A stretch of DNA of 64,000 nucleotides. Origin: Gryllotalpicola daejeonensis. Its GTDB lineage: Bacteria > Actinomycetota > Actinomycetes > Actinomycetales > Microbacteriaceae. This document shows positions 43,559 through 52,261 of the stretch, one piece after another; the stretch's first letter is position 1; every line of letters starts with the position of its first letter. The stretch covers positions 124,001-188,000 of the forward strand of contig NZ_BAABBV010000001.1 of NCBI RefSeq assembly GCF_039538145.1, written 5' to 3'. The notes under the pieces were generated by a model. That model was not told where the DNA came from. It saw only the letters and a list, made by a program, of their open reading frames with translations, and made no database searches. The translations under genes and the position numbers were made by a program.

Positions 43559-45117
43559 CGGGCCGGCATGCGGGCGCCGTCGATTTCGAGGCGCTGAATT
43601 CGTGGCATACGGATGCCTGGAAAGGCCTGCGCGTCGCCGTGTTCGGCCTCGGTAAGACCGGGTTCTCTGTGGCCGACACGCTGGTCGAGCTCGGCAGCGA
43701 GGTGCTCGTCATCACCCAGCAGGCGGACGATGAGCGAGCGCGGCTGCTCGAGGTGATCGGCGCGGAGCTCGTCGTCGACGAGAGCCTCGACGTGCTCGCC
43801 GGCGGCCCGCCTCAGCGGCTGCTCGACTTCGACCCCCAGCTCGTGGTCGCCAACCCCGGCTTCCCACCCTCGCACCCCCTGTTGCAGTGGGCGGAGGGCG
43901 AGGCCGCACTGCCCGTCTGGGGCGACATCGAGCTCGCGTGGCGCCTGCGCGACAAGGTGGCTCGGCCAGACGGCACGCCCGTCGAATGGATCACCATCAC
44001 GGGCACCAACGGCAAGACCACGACGACGCAGCTCACGGCGACCTTCCTCGCAGCGGCGGGCCTGCGCGCCGCGCCCGCGGGCAACATCGGGATTCCGGTG
44101 CTCGACGCCATCCGTGACCCGCAGGGCTTCGACGTGCTCGTGATCGAGCTGTCCAGCCACCAGCTGCACCGCATCAACCTCACGGGCGACGGGCACGGGC
44201 CGGCGGGCGAGCTGCACCCCTACGCCAGCGTCTGCCTCAACATCGCCGAGGACCACCTCGAGTGGCACGGCTCGTTCGAGGCCTACCGCGCCGCGAAGGC
44301 GAAGGTCTACGACAACACCAAGGTCGCCTGCGTCTACAACAAGGCCGACGAGGTGACCATGCGCATGGTCGAAGACGCCGACGTCGAAGAGGGCGCGCGC
44401 GCCATCGGCTTCGGACTCGGGGTGCCAGGGCCGAGCGACTTCGGCGTGATCGAGGGGATCCTCGTCGACCGGGCGTTCCTCGACGAGCGGCACCACACGG
44501 CGCTCGAGCTGACCACCGTCGACGAGCTCACGGCGGCGGGCCTCTCGGCGCCGCACGTCATCGCGAACATCCTCGCGGCCGCCGCCCTCGCCCGCTCGTA
44601 CGGGGTCGAGACCGGCGTGATCCACGAGGCGCTCAAGACGTTCCGTCTCGACGCGCACCGCATCGAGACGGTGGCCGTCGCCGACGGCGTGACCTGGGTC
44701 GATGACTCGAAGGCGACCAACCCGCACTCGGCGGATGCCTCTCTGAAGGCGTTCCCGTCGGTGGTGTGGGTCGTCGGCGGGCTGCTCAAGGGTGTCGAGG
44801 TCGACGAGCTCGTCGCCGCGCACGTCGAGCGCCTGCGCGGGGCGGTGCTGATCGGCGCGAACCGCGACGAGCTGCGGGCGGCGTTCCAGAAGCACGCCCC
44901 TGAACTGCCGCTGTTCGAGGTCGAGGGGATCGGCGCCGGCAAGGGAGCCGCCGTCATGGACGCGGCCGTGCGGTTTGCGGCATCCCTCGCGCGCGACGGC
45001 GACACCGTGCTGCTCGCTCCTTCTGCCGCATCGATGGATCAGTTCACCGACTACGCAGACCGCGGCAAGCGGTTCGCCGAGGCGGTCAGAAAGCACCTCT
45101 CAGGCGAGCAGCCCTAA
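43555..45117 (+). CDS. murD: UDP-MurNAc-L-Ala--D-Glu ligase
   Basis: A 520-residue Mur ligase that adds D-Glu. N-terminal RVAVFGLGKTGFSVA, ATP loop ITGTNGKTTTTQL, SSHQLHR, and DDSKATNPHSA are diagnostic. The start is not obvious: TTG at 43555 gives a 4-base TTGA overlap with mraY, matching the ATGA/GTGA junctions of this cluster. A GTG at 43540 is the alternative. No ATG precedes the first conserved strand. It is the last gene before an inserted segment. Confidence 0.93.
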   Translation: MTGRHAGAVDFEALNSWHTDAWKGLRVAVFGLGKTGFSVADTLVELGSEVLVITQQADDERARLLEVIGAELVVDESLDVLAGGPPQRLLDFDPQLVVANPGFPPSHPLLQWAEGEAALPVWGDIELAWRLRDKVARPDGTPVEWITITGTNGKTTTTQLTATFLAAAGLRAAPAGNIGIPVLDAIRDPQGFDVLVIELSSHQLHRINLTGDGHGPAGELHPYASVCLNIAEDHLEWHGSFEAYRAAKAKVYDNTKVACVYNKADEVTMRMVEDADVEEGARAIGFGLGVPGPSDFGVIEGILVDRAFLDERHHTALELTTVDELTAAGLSAPHVIANILAAAALARSYGVETGVIHEALKTFRLDAHRIETVAVADGVTWVDDSKATNPHSADASLKAFPSVVWVVGGLLKGVEVDELVAAHVERLRGAVLIGANRDELRAAFQKHAPELPLFEVEGIGAGKGAAVMDAAVRFAASLARDGDTVLLAPSAASMDQFTDYADRGKRFAEAVRKHLSGEQP

Positions 45118-45223
45118 GTCGTCGCCAGGTTCAGCGGCCTCACTCGGCGGGATTTCACCGAAATCGGCGACCGTTCGCACCAGGCACTTGCGGCGGCACG
45201 GTGATTTCCGGGTGACTCTCCAT

Positions 45224-45261
45224 CAGACACCCATTTGGTACGTCAGCCAAATGAGTGTCTG
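45224..45261. terminator. Long hairpin after murD
   Basis: A 15-base stem with one mismatch (45224-45238 with 45247-45261), arms CAGACACCCATTTGG and CCAAATGAGTGTCTG, and an 8-base loop. It has lower GC than its surroundings and is followed by AGAGAAAGTGTCTTT. It may end the mraZ-murD transcript or mark the left edge of the inserted segment. Confidence 0.55.
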
Positions 45262-45327
45262 AGAGAAAGTGTCTTTGCGGCGCTGCCCCCGACCTCGTAG
45301 CGCCCACACTGTCGACAGAATGAGAGC

Positions 45328-45861
45328 GTGAACGTTCATCTGCGACCATGGCGTGCCGAAGATGCCCCGGCGCTGCTGACGGCACAGCATTCGAACTCCG
45401 ACCTTGACTCACAGTTCGGCGACGCCGAGGTCGCAAATGAGGCGCAGGCCGTCGAGTACATCCAATCGACTCTGCGGTTTGGCGATGCGTTCAAGAACTG
45501 GGCGATTGTGGTTGACGATCTTGCTGTCGGAAATGTGGGACTTGCGCACATCGAGCGCAGGCACGACACCGCGTGGGCGCACTACTGGCTCGGGGCCGGT
45601 GCGCGCGGCCATGGGTACGCTTCGCGGGCGCTCGCAGCAGTCGCCGGCTGGGCGTTCTCCGACGGCCTGTATCGGCTGGAGCTCGGTCATCGTGTCAACA
45701 ATCCCTCGTCGTGCCGGGTGGCGACGGCGGCCGGATTCGTTGCAGAGGGGTTGGAGCGCCAGAAGCTTCGCTACGGAACAGAGCGATTCGATGTTGAGAC
45801 GCACGCCCGCCTGGCGACTGATCCGGTTCCAATGATTTCCGGTATGACAGTCGCCAGCTGA
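45328..45861 (+). CDS. GNAT acetyltransferase (RimJ/RimL-like), inserted in the dcw cluster
   Basis: A 177-residue N-acetyltransferase. NVHLRPWRAEDAPALL opens the domain. WLGAGARGHGYASRAL is the acetyl-CoA loop and NNPSSCRVATAAGFVAEG is the RimJ/RimL C-terminal motif. It lies between murD and ftsW, where no gene is expected. GC and codon use look lower than in neighbours (TTG, GTT and AAT codons recur). The acceptor may be a ribosomal protein N-terminus or a small amine. It is probably an acquired gene. Confidence 0.85.
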   Translation: MNVHLRPWRAEDAPALLTAQHSNSDLDSQFGDAEVANEAQAVEYIQSTLRFGDAFKNWAIVVDDLAVGNVGLAHIERRHDTAWAHYWLGAGARGHGYASRALAAVAGWAFSDGLYRLELGHRVNNPSSCRVATAAGFVAEGLERQKLRYGTERFDVETHARLATDPVPMISGMTVAS

Positions 45862-45874
45862 ACTGCCGACCGAG

Positions 45875-45968
45875 CATCGAGTACGGGGTAGCCGCGGTTT
45901 CGACGGCCGCTTGGTCGCGACTTCTGCGTACTCGTTTCGGCAGAGTCGCGAGTACTGCGTACTCGATG
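45875..45968. repeat. Nested palindrome between GNAT and ftsW
   Basis: Outer arms CATCGAGTAC (45875-45884) and GTACTCGATG (45959-45968) are perfect. An inner stem pairs 45915-45927 with 45940-45951 (TCGCGACTTCTGC with GCAGAGTCGCGA, one bulge). CTGCGTACTCG occurs twice as a direct repeat (45924, 45955). It could fold into a long structured RNA or be a small mobile palindrome. Confidence 0.6.
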
Positions 45969-46052
45969 GGCGCGGCGCTCTCAGGCGACTCGCAGTAGCG
46001 CCCTCGGCGTGCCGAGCCGGGGCGCGCGGCATCCGTTTGTGAGGATGGCCAC

Positions 46053-47351
46053 GTGACTTCGCAGGCCGACCAGAGCAGGGCGCCGCGCTTCGGTGTCGGC
46101 GCTCGCGCAGCCGGCCGCGCAGACCACGGCACCCTCGACGGCGGGCAGCGCGCGCGGGCGGCGATGCACACCGCGCGCATCTCGCTCGGGCGCGTCTTCG
46201 AGGCGGAATCCGCCAACTACTTCCTGCTGCTCGGCCTGACGCTCTTCATGGTCGCCTTCGGCCTGCTGATGGTGCTCTCGTCGTCGTACGTCGCCTCGCA
46301 CGCCGACGGCTCGAGCTTCTTCGCGAAGTTCATGAACCAGGGGCTGTACGCGATCATCGGCGTGCCGATGATGCTCGTGGTCTCACGCATCCCGTCGTGG
46401 TTCTGGCGCAAGTGGGCCTGGCTCGGGGTGATCGGCACCTGCGTGCTGCAGGCGCTGGTCGTCTTCACCCCCCTCGGCTACGGCATCAACAACAACACCA
46501 ACTGGCTGAAGCTCGGCCCGATCCTGTTCCAGCCGTCAGAGCTGATCAAGATCGCGCTCGTGCTGTGGATCGGCATGTTCCTGACCCGCAAAGAGCTGCG
46601 GCTGCGCCAGTTCGGCCAGGCGCTGCTGCCCGCGCTGCTAATCGCGCTCATTCCGCTGTTCCTGATCATGAAGGGCGACGACCTCGGCACGACGATGATC
46701 GTCGGCCTCATGCTGATCGGCGCGCTGTTCTTCGCGGGAATCCCGCTCTGGCAGCTGCTGCTCACCGGGTCGTTCGCCGGTGCCGCCGCGTTCGTGCTGG
46801 CGTTCTCGTCGGCGAACCGCACGCACCGCATCATGGCGTTCCTGCACCCGGAGAAGGCCGACCCGAACGGCGACGGCTACCAGGTGCTGCAGGGCCAGTG
46901 GGGCATGGCGAACGGCGGCATCTTCGGGGTCGGACTCGGCAACTCGCAGTCGAAGTGGAACTGGCTGCCGGCCTCATCGACCGACTTCATCTTCTCGATC
47001 ACGGCGGAGGAGCTCGGGCTGATCGGCGCGGTGCTCGTGCTTCTGCTGTTCGTCGCGCTCGCGTTCGTGCTGCTGCGCATCATCCGCTCGGCGAAGACCG
47101 TGTTCGCGCGCACCGTCACCGGCGGCGTCATGGTCTGGATCATCGGCCAGGCCATCGTCAACATCGCCGTGGTTGTGGGGCTCTTCCCCGTGCTCGGCGT
47201 CCCTCTGCCGCTGATCTCGTCGGGCGGCACGGCGCTGATCTCGACCCTGGCGGCGCTCGGCATCGTACTGTCGTTCGCGCGCGAGGAGCGCAGGGCGGCC
47301 AGGCTCACCCGACCGAGTGCCCCGGTGGCCCGGGCTACCGTTAACCGGTGA
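46053..47351 (+). CDS. ftsW: SEDS peptidoglycan glycosyltransferase FtsW
   Basis: A 432-residue ten-helix membrane protein that polymerises septal glycan with FtsI. A 55-residue cytoplasmic N-terminus precedes the helices. Signature segments are NNTNWLKLGPILFQPSELIK, the extracellular GDDLGTTM and the closing PLISSGGTALISTLAALG. GTG at 46053. It overlaps murG by 4 bases. Confidence 0.96.
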   Translation: MTSQADQSRAPRFGVGARAAGRADHGTLDGGQRARAAMHTARISLGRVFEAESANYFLLLGLTLFMVAFGLLMVLSSSYVASHADGSSFFAKFMNQGLYAIIGVPMMLVVSRIPSWFWRKWAWLGVIGTCVLQALVVFTPLGYGINNNTNWLKLGPILFQPSELIKIALVLWIGMFLTRKELRLRQFGQALLPALLIALIPLFLIMKGDDLGTTMIVGLMLIGALFFAGIPLWQLLLTGSFAGAAAFVLAFSSANRTHRIMAFLHPEKADPNGDGYQVLQGQWGMANGGIFGVGLGNSQSKWNWLPASSTDFIFSITAEELGLIGAVLVLLLFVALAFVLLRIIRSAKTVFARTVTGGVMVWIIGQAIVNIAVVVGLFPVLGVPLPLISSGGTALISTLAALGIVLSFAREERRAARLTRPSAPVARATVNR

Positions 47352-48457
47352 CCTATCTGCTCGCCGGCGGCGGAACCGCCGGCCACGTGAACCCGTTGCT
47401 GGCCACCGCAGACAAGTTGCGTGAGCTGCATGCCGCCGATGCGATGGGCGCGACGGATGCCGGCGCCGGCGCAGCCGAGATCGTGGTGCTCGGCACAGCT
47501 GAGGGCCTCGAGGCGCGCCTCGTTCCGCAGCGCGGCTACGAGCTCGTGACGATTCCGAAGCTGCCGTTCCCCAGGCGCCCGAACGGCGCCGCTCTGCGTT
47601 TTCCGGGCCGCTGGTGGGCGGCCGTCCGCCAGATCGAGAAGCTCATCGCCGACCGCGGCATCGACGTGGTCGTCGGGTTCGGCGGCTACGCGGCCGCACC
47701 GGCGTACCTCGCGGCGCGCCGCACGAAGACGCCGCTCGTGCTGCACGAGGCGAACGCGAAGCCCGGCCTCGCGAGCCGACTCGGCTCGCGCCTCACCGAA
47801 TCGGTCGGCGTCGCGTTCCGCGGCACGCCGCTGCCGCACGCGCGGTTCGTCGGAATGCCGCTGCGTCCTGAGATCGAGCGGCTCGACCGCGCGGCCGCCC
47901 GCTTCGGGGCCCGCCAGCGCTTCGGGCTCGACGACCGCCCCGCGCTCCTCGTCACGGGCGGCTCGCTCGGCGCCCGGCGCATCAACCGCACGATGCTCGA
48001 CTCTGCGCAGCGCGTGCTCGACGCCGGCTACCAGGTGCTGCACATCCAAGGCGGAGCGCACGAATTCGACGATCCGGGGCTGCCGGGCTACCACCTGATC
48101 GACTACGTCGACGACATGGACCAGGCGCTGTCGGCGTGCGACGTCGTGGTCAGCCGCGCAGGCGCCGCGACCGTCAGCGAGCTGACCGCGCTGGGGATGC
48201 CTGCCGTCTACGTGCCGTACCCGGTCGGCAACGGCGAGCAGCGCTTCAACGCCGCCGACGTGGTGAGCTCGGGCGGCGGAATCCTCGTCGAGGACCGCGA
48301 GTTCACGCCGGACTGGGTCGAGGCGCAGCTGCTGCCGCTGCTGAAGGACGAGGGGCGACTCGCTGAGATGGCCGCGGCCGCGGCATCCGTCGGCGTCCGT
48401 GACGGCGCCGAGCGGCTGGTCGCGCTGATCGACGCCGCCGCTGACGGCGCTGCCTGA
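47348..48457 (+). CDS. murG: Lipid II synthase (UDP-GlcNAc transferase)
   Basis: A GT-B glycosyltransferase of 369 residues that adds GlcNAc to lipid I on the inner membrane face. LLAGGGTAGHVNPLLA is the N-terminal lipid/phosphate loop, LVTGGSLGARRIN the C-domain start, and SRAGAATVSEL the sugar-nucleotide site. A loop of about 13 extra residues (DAMGATDAGAGAA) lies after the first helix. GTG start overlaps ftsW. Confidence 0.96.
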   Translation: MTYLLAGGGTAGHVNPLLATADKLRELHAADAMGATDAGAGAAEIVVLGTAEGLEARLVPQRGYELVTIPKLPFPRRPNGAALRFPGRWWAAVRQIEKLIADRGIDVVVGFGGYAAAPAYLAARRTKTPLVLHEANAKPGLASRLGSRLTESVGVAFRGTPLPHARFVGMPLRPEIERLDRAAARFGARQRFGLDDRPALLVTGGSLGARRINRTMLDSAQRVLDAGYQVLHIQGGAHEFDDPGLPGYHLIDYVDDMDQALSACDVVVSRAGAATVSELTALGMPAVYVPYPVGNGEQRFNAADVVSSGGGILVEDREFTPDWVEAQLLPLLKDEGRLAEMAAAAASVGVRDGAERLVALIDAAADGAA

Positions 48458-48493
48458 ACGCCTCACGAACACCGCAAGGAGATACTGGAACCC

Positions 48494-49891
48494 GTGATCA
48501 AGCCCGACCTGTCGTTGCCGCTGCCCGAGACCATCGGGAAGGCGCACTTCGTGGGCATCGGCGGTTCTGGCATGAACGGCATCGCGCGGCTGTTCCTCGC
48601 CGCCGGCATTCCCGTGACCGGCTCCGACCGTGCGGAGAGCGAGTACACCCGCACGCTCACCGAGCTCGGCGCGGGCATCCACGTCGGCCATGACGCCGCC
48701 AACGTCGGCGACGCCGACACGCTCGTGGTCACGGGTGCGCTCTGGCAGGACAACCCCGAGTACCAGTACGCACTGGCGCACGGAATGCCCGTGCTGCACC
48801 GCTCGCAGGCGCTCGCGTGGCTCGCGCGCGGCAGCCGCCTCGTGGCGGTCGCCGGTGCGCACGGCAAGTCGACGACCACGGGGATGATCTCGACCGCGCT
48901 GCTTGCGGCAGGCGCCGACCCGAGCTTCGTGAACGGGGCGGTGATCGAGGGCCTCGAGACGAGCGCGCGGCACGGCGGCTCCGGACTGTTCGTGATCGAG
49001 GCCGACGAGTCCGACGGCTCGTTCCTGCTCTACGACACCGCCGTCGCGCTCATCCTCAACATCGACGACGACCACCTGGACCACTACGGCTCCTACGCCG
49101 CCGTCGAGGACGCGTTCGTGACGTTCGCCGACCGCGCGCGCGAGCTCGTCGTGATCTCCGCCGACGACGCGGGCGCCCGTGCGGTCGCCCCGCGCATCTC
49201 GCATCGGAACGTCGTGACGTTCGGCGAATCCGAGGGCGCAGATGTGCGGGTCACCTCGATCACCGCAGACGGCCCCGTCGCGTTCACCCTCGAGTGGCAG
49301 GGGGCGAGCTATGACGGCCGCCTGCGCGTGCCCGGGCGGCACAACGCGCTCAACGCCGCGGGAGCGTTCGCCGTGCTGACTGCATTGGGCGTCGAGCCCG
49401 AGACCGCCATCGAGTCGCTCGAGTCGTTCGGCGGCACGCACCGCCGCTTCGAGCTGCACGGCACAGTCGGGGGAGTGAGCGTCTACGACGACTACGCCCA
49501 CCACCCGGCCGAGGTGAAGGCGGTGCTCGAGGCGGCCCGCTCGGTCGTCGGCGACGGGCGCCTCATCGCCGTGCACCAGCCGCACACCTACAGCCGCACG
49601 CAGCGCCTGGCGCAGGAATTCGCCGACGTGCTCGAGCAGTACGCCGACGAGACGGTCGTGCTCGACGTGTTCGGCGCACGCGAGGATCCCGTGCCCGGCG
49701 TCACCGGCGCCCTCGTCTCCGAGCGCTTCCATGACCCGTCGAAGGTCGAGTTCATCGCCGACTGGCAGCAGGCGGCGGACTTCACGGCGCAGTTCGCCCG
49801 CGACGGCGACTTCGTCATCACGCTCGGCTGCGGGAACGTCAACCTGATCGTGCCCCAGCTTCTCGAGGCACTCGAGCAGACGAAGGCCTGA
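48494..49891 (+). CDS. murC: UDP-MurNAc--L-alanine ligase
   Basis: A Mur ligase of 465 residues that adds L-Ala, the first stem residue. FVGIGGSGMNGIA, the ATP loop AGAHGKSTTTGM (AHGKT-type, specific to MurC), EADESDGSF and DYAHHPAEV are present. GTG 48494 follows CAAGGAGA. ftsQ starts 4 bases after the stop. Confidence 0.96.
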   Translation: MIKPDLSLPLPETIGKAHFVGIGGSGMNGIARLFLAAGIPVTGSDRAESEYTRTLTELGAGIHVGHDAANVGDADTLVVTGALWQDNPEYQYALAHGMPVLHRSQALAWLARGSRLVAVAGAHGKSTTTGMISTALLAAGADPSFVNGAVIEGLETSARHGGSGLFVIEADESDGSFLLYDTAVALILNIDDDHLDHYGSYAAVEDAFVTFADRARELVVISADDAGARAVAPRISHRNVVTFGESEGADVRVTSITADGPVAFTLEWQGASYDGRLRVPGRHNALNAAGAFAVLTALGVEPETAIESLESFGGTHRRFELHGTVGGVSVYDDYAHHPAEVKAVLEAARSVVGDGRLIAVHQPHTYSRTQRLAQEFADVLEQYADETVVLDVFGAREDPVPGVTGALVSERFHDPSKVEFIADWQQAADFTAQFARDGDFVITLGCGNVNLIVPQLLEALEQTKA

Positions 49892-49895
49892 CGCG

Positions 49896-50900
49896 GTGAG
49901 GCGGCCCAGCGGTCCGGCGCAGCGGACACCACCTCAGCCCAGCGCCCCCGTCACGCGCGAGTCCGGGGCACGCGACGAGCCTGCTCGCCCGATCGACCTG
50001 CGTGAGCGCCGGGACGCCCTCGCGCAGTCGCCGACGCCTGCCGAGTCGACGCGGGGCGACTCGTCGAAGCGCGACGAGCAGGCGCGAGCGGATGCCGGTG
50101 CCGGGCGTGCCGGCGACGCGAAGCCCGCCTCGGCCTTCTCGACCTGGCGCGAGATGCGCCGCGCGATCGCAGCGCGCCGCCGTGTCGAACGCAGCGAGGC
50201 GCGGCGCTTCACCGCCCGCACGCGCCGCCGGCGGCAGCTGCAGCTCGGGATCGCCGCGTTCGTCTTCGTCGTGCTGTGCGGCGCTGTGATCAGCGCGTAT
50301 TCGCCGATGATGGCGCTGCGTCACATCGAGGTGGTGGGCACGCACAGCGTGAAGGCCGCCGACGTGCAGCGCGCGCTCTCCGGCGAGCTCGGCACGCCGC
50401 TCCCACTCGTCAAGTCGAGCGATGTGCGCCACGCGCTCGACGACTTCCGCCTCATCGAGTCGTACAGCACGCAGCTCGAACCGCCGTCGACGCTCGTGGT
50501 GCGCATCACCGAGCGCACGCCGCTCGGGGTCGTGAAGCAGGGTTCGACCTATGAGGTCGTCGACCAGGCAGGCGTCGCCCTGTCGGCATCGTCGACGGCG
50601 CCCGCCGGGCTGCCGACCATCACGGTGCCGAGTGGCCAGCGGCCCGAGGATTCGCCGGGCTTCGCCGCAGCGGCATCCGTCATCGCGTCGCTGCCCACAG
50701 CGGTTCGCTCGACCGTGACCGGCGCGAGTGCGACGAGCGCGAACAACGTGACCCTCGTGCTACGGGGCGGCAAGCACGTCGTGTGGGGCGGAACGGGGCA
50801 GATGGAGCTCAAGGCGGCAGACCTTCAGGCTCTGCTGAAGGGTGCGCCGCACGCTTCCGTCTACGACGTGTCGAGCCCGCGCGCCCCGATCACGCGCTGA
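49896..50900 (+). CDS. ftsQ: Cell division protein FtsQ
   Basis: A bitopic division protein of 334 residues. The N-terminal 110 residues are cytoplasmic, charged and low-complexity. One transmembrane helix (LQLGIAAFVFVVLCGAVISAY) is followed by the POTRA domain MALRHIEVVGTHSVKAADVQRAL and the FtsQ beta domain (TLVVRITERTPLGVV). It recruits FtsL in the divisome. GTG start at 49896. Confidence 0.93.
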   Translation: MRRPSGPAQRTPPQPSAPVTRESGARDEPARPIDLRERRDALAQSPTPAESTRGDSSKRDEQARADAGAGRAGDAKPASAFSTWREMRRAIAARRRVERSEARRFTARTRRRRQLQLGIAAFVFVVLCGAVISAYSPMMALRHIEVVGTHSVKAADVQRALSGELGTPLPLVKSSDVRHALDDFRLIESYSTQLEPPSTLVVRITERTPLGVVKQGSTYEVVDQAGVALSASSTAPAGLPTITVPSGQRPEDSPGFAAAASVIASLPTAVRSTVTGASATSANNVTLVLRGGKHVVWGGTGQMELKAADLQALLKGAPHASVYDVSSPRAPITR

Positions 50901-51000
50901 GCGCACCGGTTTTGGGACGAATGGGGCGACACGCGCAGATACACGGCGGGCGTTCGGATGCTTCCCCCTACTCTCAGTGAAGGAAATGCATACCGAGCAT

Positions 51001-51029
51001 AACTTTTACCCTCTACCTGAGGTTGAAGG
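51001..51029 (+). promoter_or_regulatory. Candidate FtsR-binding element upstream of ftsZ
   Basis: AACTTTTACCCTC followed by TACCTGAGGTTGAAGG matches the minus strand of 20331-20359 at 24 of 29 positions. It lies 21 bases upstream of the ftsZ GTG in a 149-base gap that otherwise has no gene. FtsR is a known activator of ftsZ in Corynebacterium. Confidence 0.6.
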
Positions 51030-51049
51030 TTCACAGCGGAGGCCAGAGC

Positions 51050-52219
51050 GTGAGCACTAACCAGAACTACCTCGCCGTCATCAAGGTGGTCGGCATCGGC
51101 GGCGGCGGCGTCAACGCCGTCAACCGCATGATCGAGCTCGGCCTGCGCGGGGTCGAGTTCATCGCCATCAACACCGACGCGCAGGCGCTGCTGATGAGCG
51201 ACGCCGACGTCAAGCTCGACGTGGGCCGCGAGATCACCCGCGGCCTCGGCGCCGGCGCCGACCCAGAGGTGGGGCGCCGCGCTGCCGAAGACCACGCAGA
51301 GGAGATCGAAGAGGCGCTCGCCGGCGCCGACATGGTCTTCGTCACCGCCGGTGAGGGCGGCGGCACCGGCACGGGTGGTGCTCCGGTCGTCGCGCGGATC
51401 GCGAAGTCGATCGGCGCTCTGACCATCGGTGTCGTCACGAAGCCGTTCAGCTTCGAGGGCAAGCGCCGCGCCGACTCGGCCGCCGCCGGCGTCGCGCGCC
51501 TCAAGGAAGAGGTCGACACCCTCATCGTCGTTCCGAACGACCGCCTGCTCGAGATCAGCGACCGCGGCATCTCGATGATGGAGGCCTTCACCACGGCCGA
51601 CCAGGTGCTGCTCGCCGGTGTGCAGGGCATCACCGACCTGATCACGACCCCTGGTCTGATCAACCTCGACTTCGCCGACGTGAAGTCGGTCATGCAGGGC
51701 GCGGGCTCCGCGCTCATGGGCATCGGCTCGGCGCGCGGCGCCGACCGGGCGATCAAGGCGGCCGAGCTCGCCGTCGCGAGCCCGCTGCTCGAGGCATCCA
51801 TCGAGGGCGCCCGTGGCGTGCTGCTGTCGATCCAGGGTGGCAGCAACCTCGGCATCTTCGAGATCAACGACGCGGCCCGCCTCGTGCAAGAGGTCGTGCA
51901 CCCCGAGGCCAACATCATCTTCGGAACCGTCATCGACGACACGCTCGGTGACGAGGTGCGCGTCACGGTCATCGCCGCGGGCTTCGACGGCGGCGAGCCC
52001 AACGCGAAGTCGGACCCCGGCGCCCACCGCGCAGAGCCCGCGCTCACCGTCGACCCCGCGCCGAAGGCGGCTGCGAGCGAGGACACCGCAGCGCTCGCGC
52101 CTGAGGACCTTCCTGTCGCCGCGTGGGAGCCGACCTCGGCCCCCGAGACGCCGACGCTGCCCGCAGACCGCGACTTCGATGACGCCGACGGCATCGACAT
52201 TCCTGATTTTTTGAAGTGA
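51050..52219 (+). CDS. ftsZ: Cell division GTPase FtsZ
   Basis: A tubulin-like GTPase of 389 residues that builds the Z-ring. VVGIGGGGVNAVNRM and the tubulin signature GGGTGTGGAPVVA bind GTP, and the T7 loop reads INLDFADVKSVM. The C-terminal peptide DGIDIPDFLK is the conserved site for SepF and other partners. GTG 51050 (MSTNQNYLAVIKVVG) follows GGAGG by 7 bases. An upstream in-frame start at 51023 would add nine atypical residues and overlap the shared element. Confidence 0.97.
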   Translation: MSTNQNYLAVIKVVGIGGGGVNAVNRMIELGLRGVEFIAINTDAQALLMSDADVKLDVGREITRGLGAGADPEVGRRAAEDHAEEIEEALAGADMVFVTAGEGGGTGTGGAPVVARIAKSIGALTIGVVTKPFSFEGKRRADSAAAGVARLKEEVDTLIVVPNDRLLEISDRGISMMEAFTTADQVLLAGVQGITDLITTPGLINLDFADVKSVMQGAGSALMGIGSARGADRAIKAAELAVASPLLEASIEGARGVLLSIQGGSNLGIFEINDAARLVQEVVHPEANIIFGTVIDDTLGDEVRVTVIAAGFDGGEPNAKSDPGAHRAEPALTVDPAPKAAASEDTAALAPEDLPVAAWEPTSAPETPTLPADRDFDDADGIDIPDFLK

Positions 52220-52261
52220 GCAGAGTTCGGCCTGTCCGGCCGGGATCCCTGAAGTAGAGCA

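Noticed and set aside
46877..49732. A 951-codon minus-strand open frame opposite ftsW-murG-murC
   Set aside because: It is antisense to three essential genes with full motifs, and its composition is that of a codon-bias artefact.
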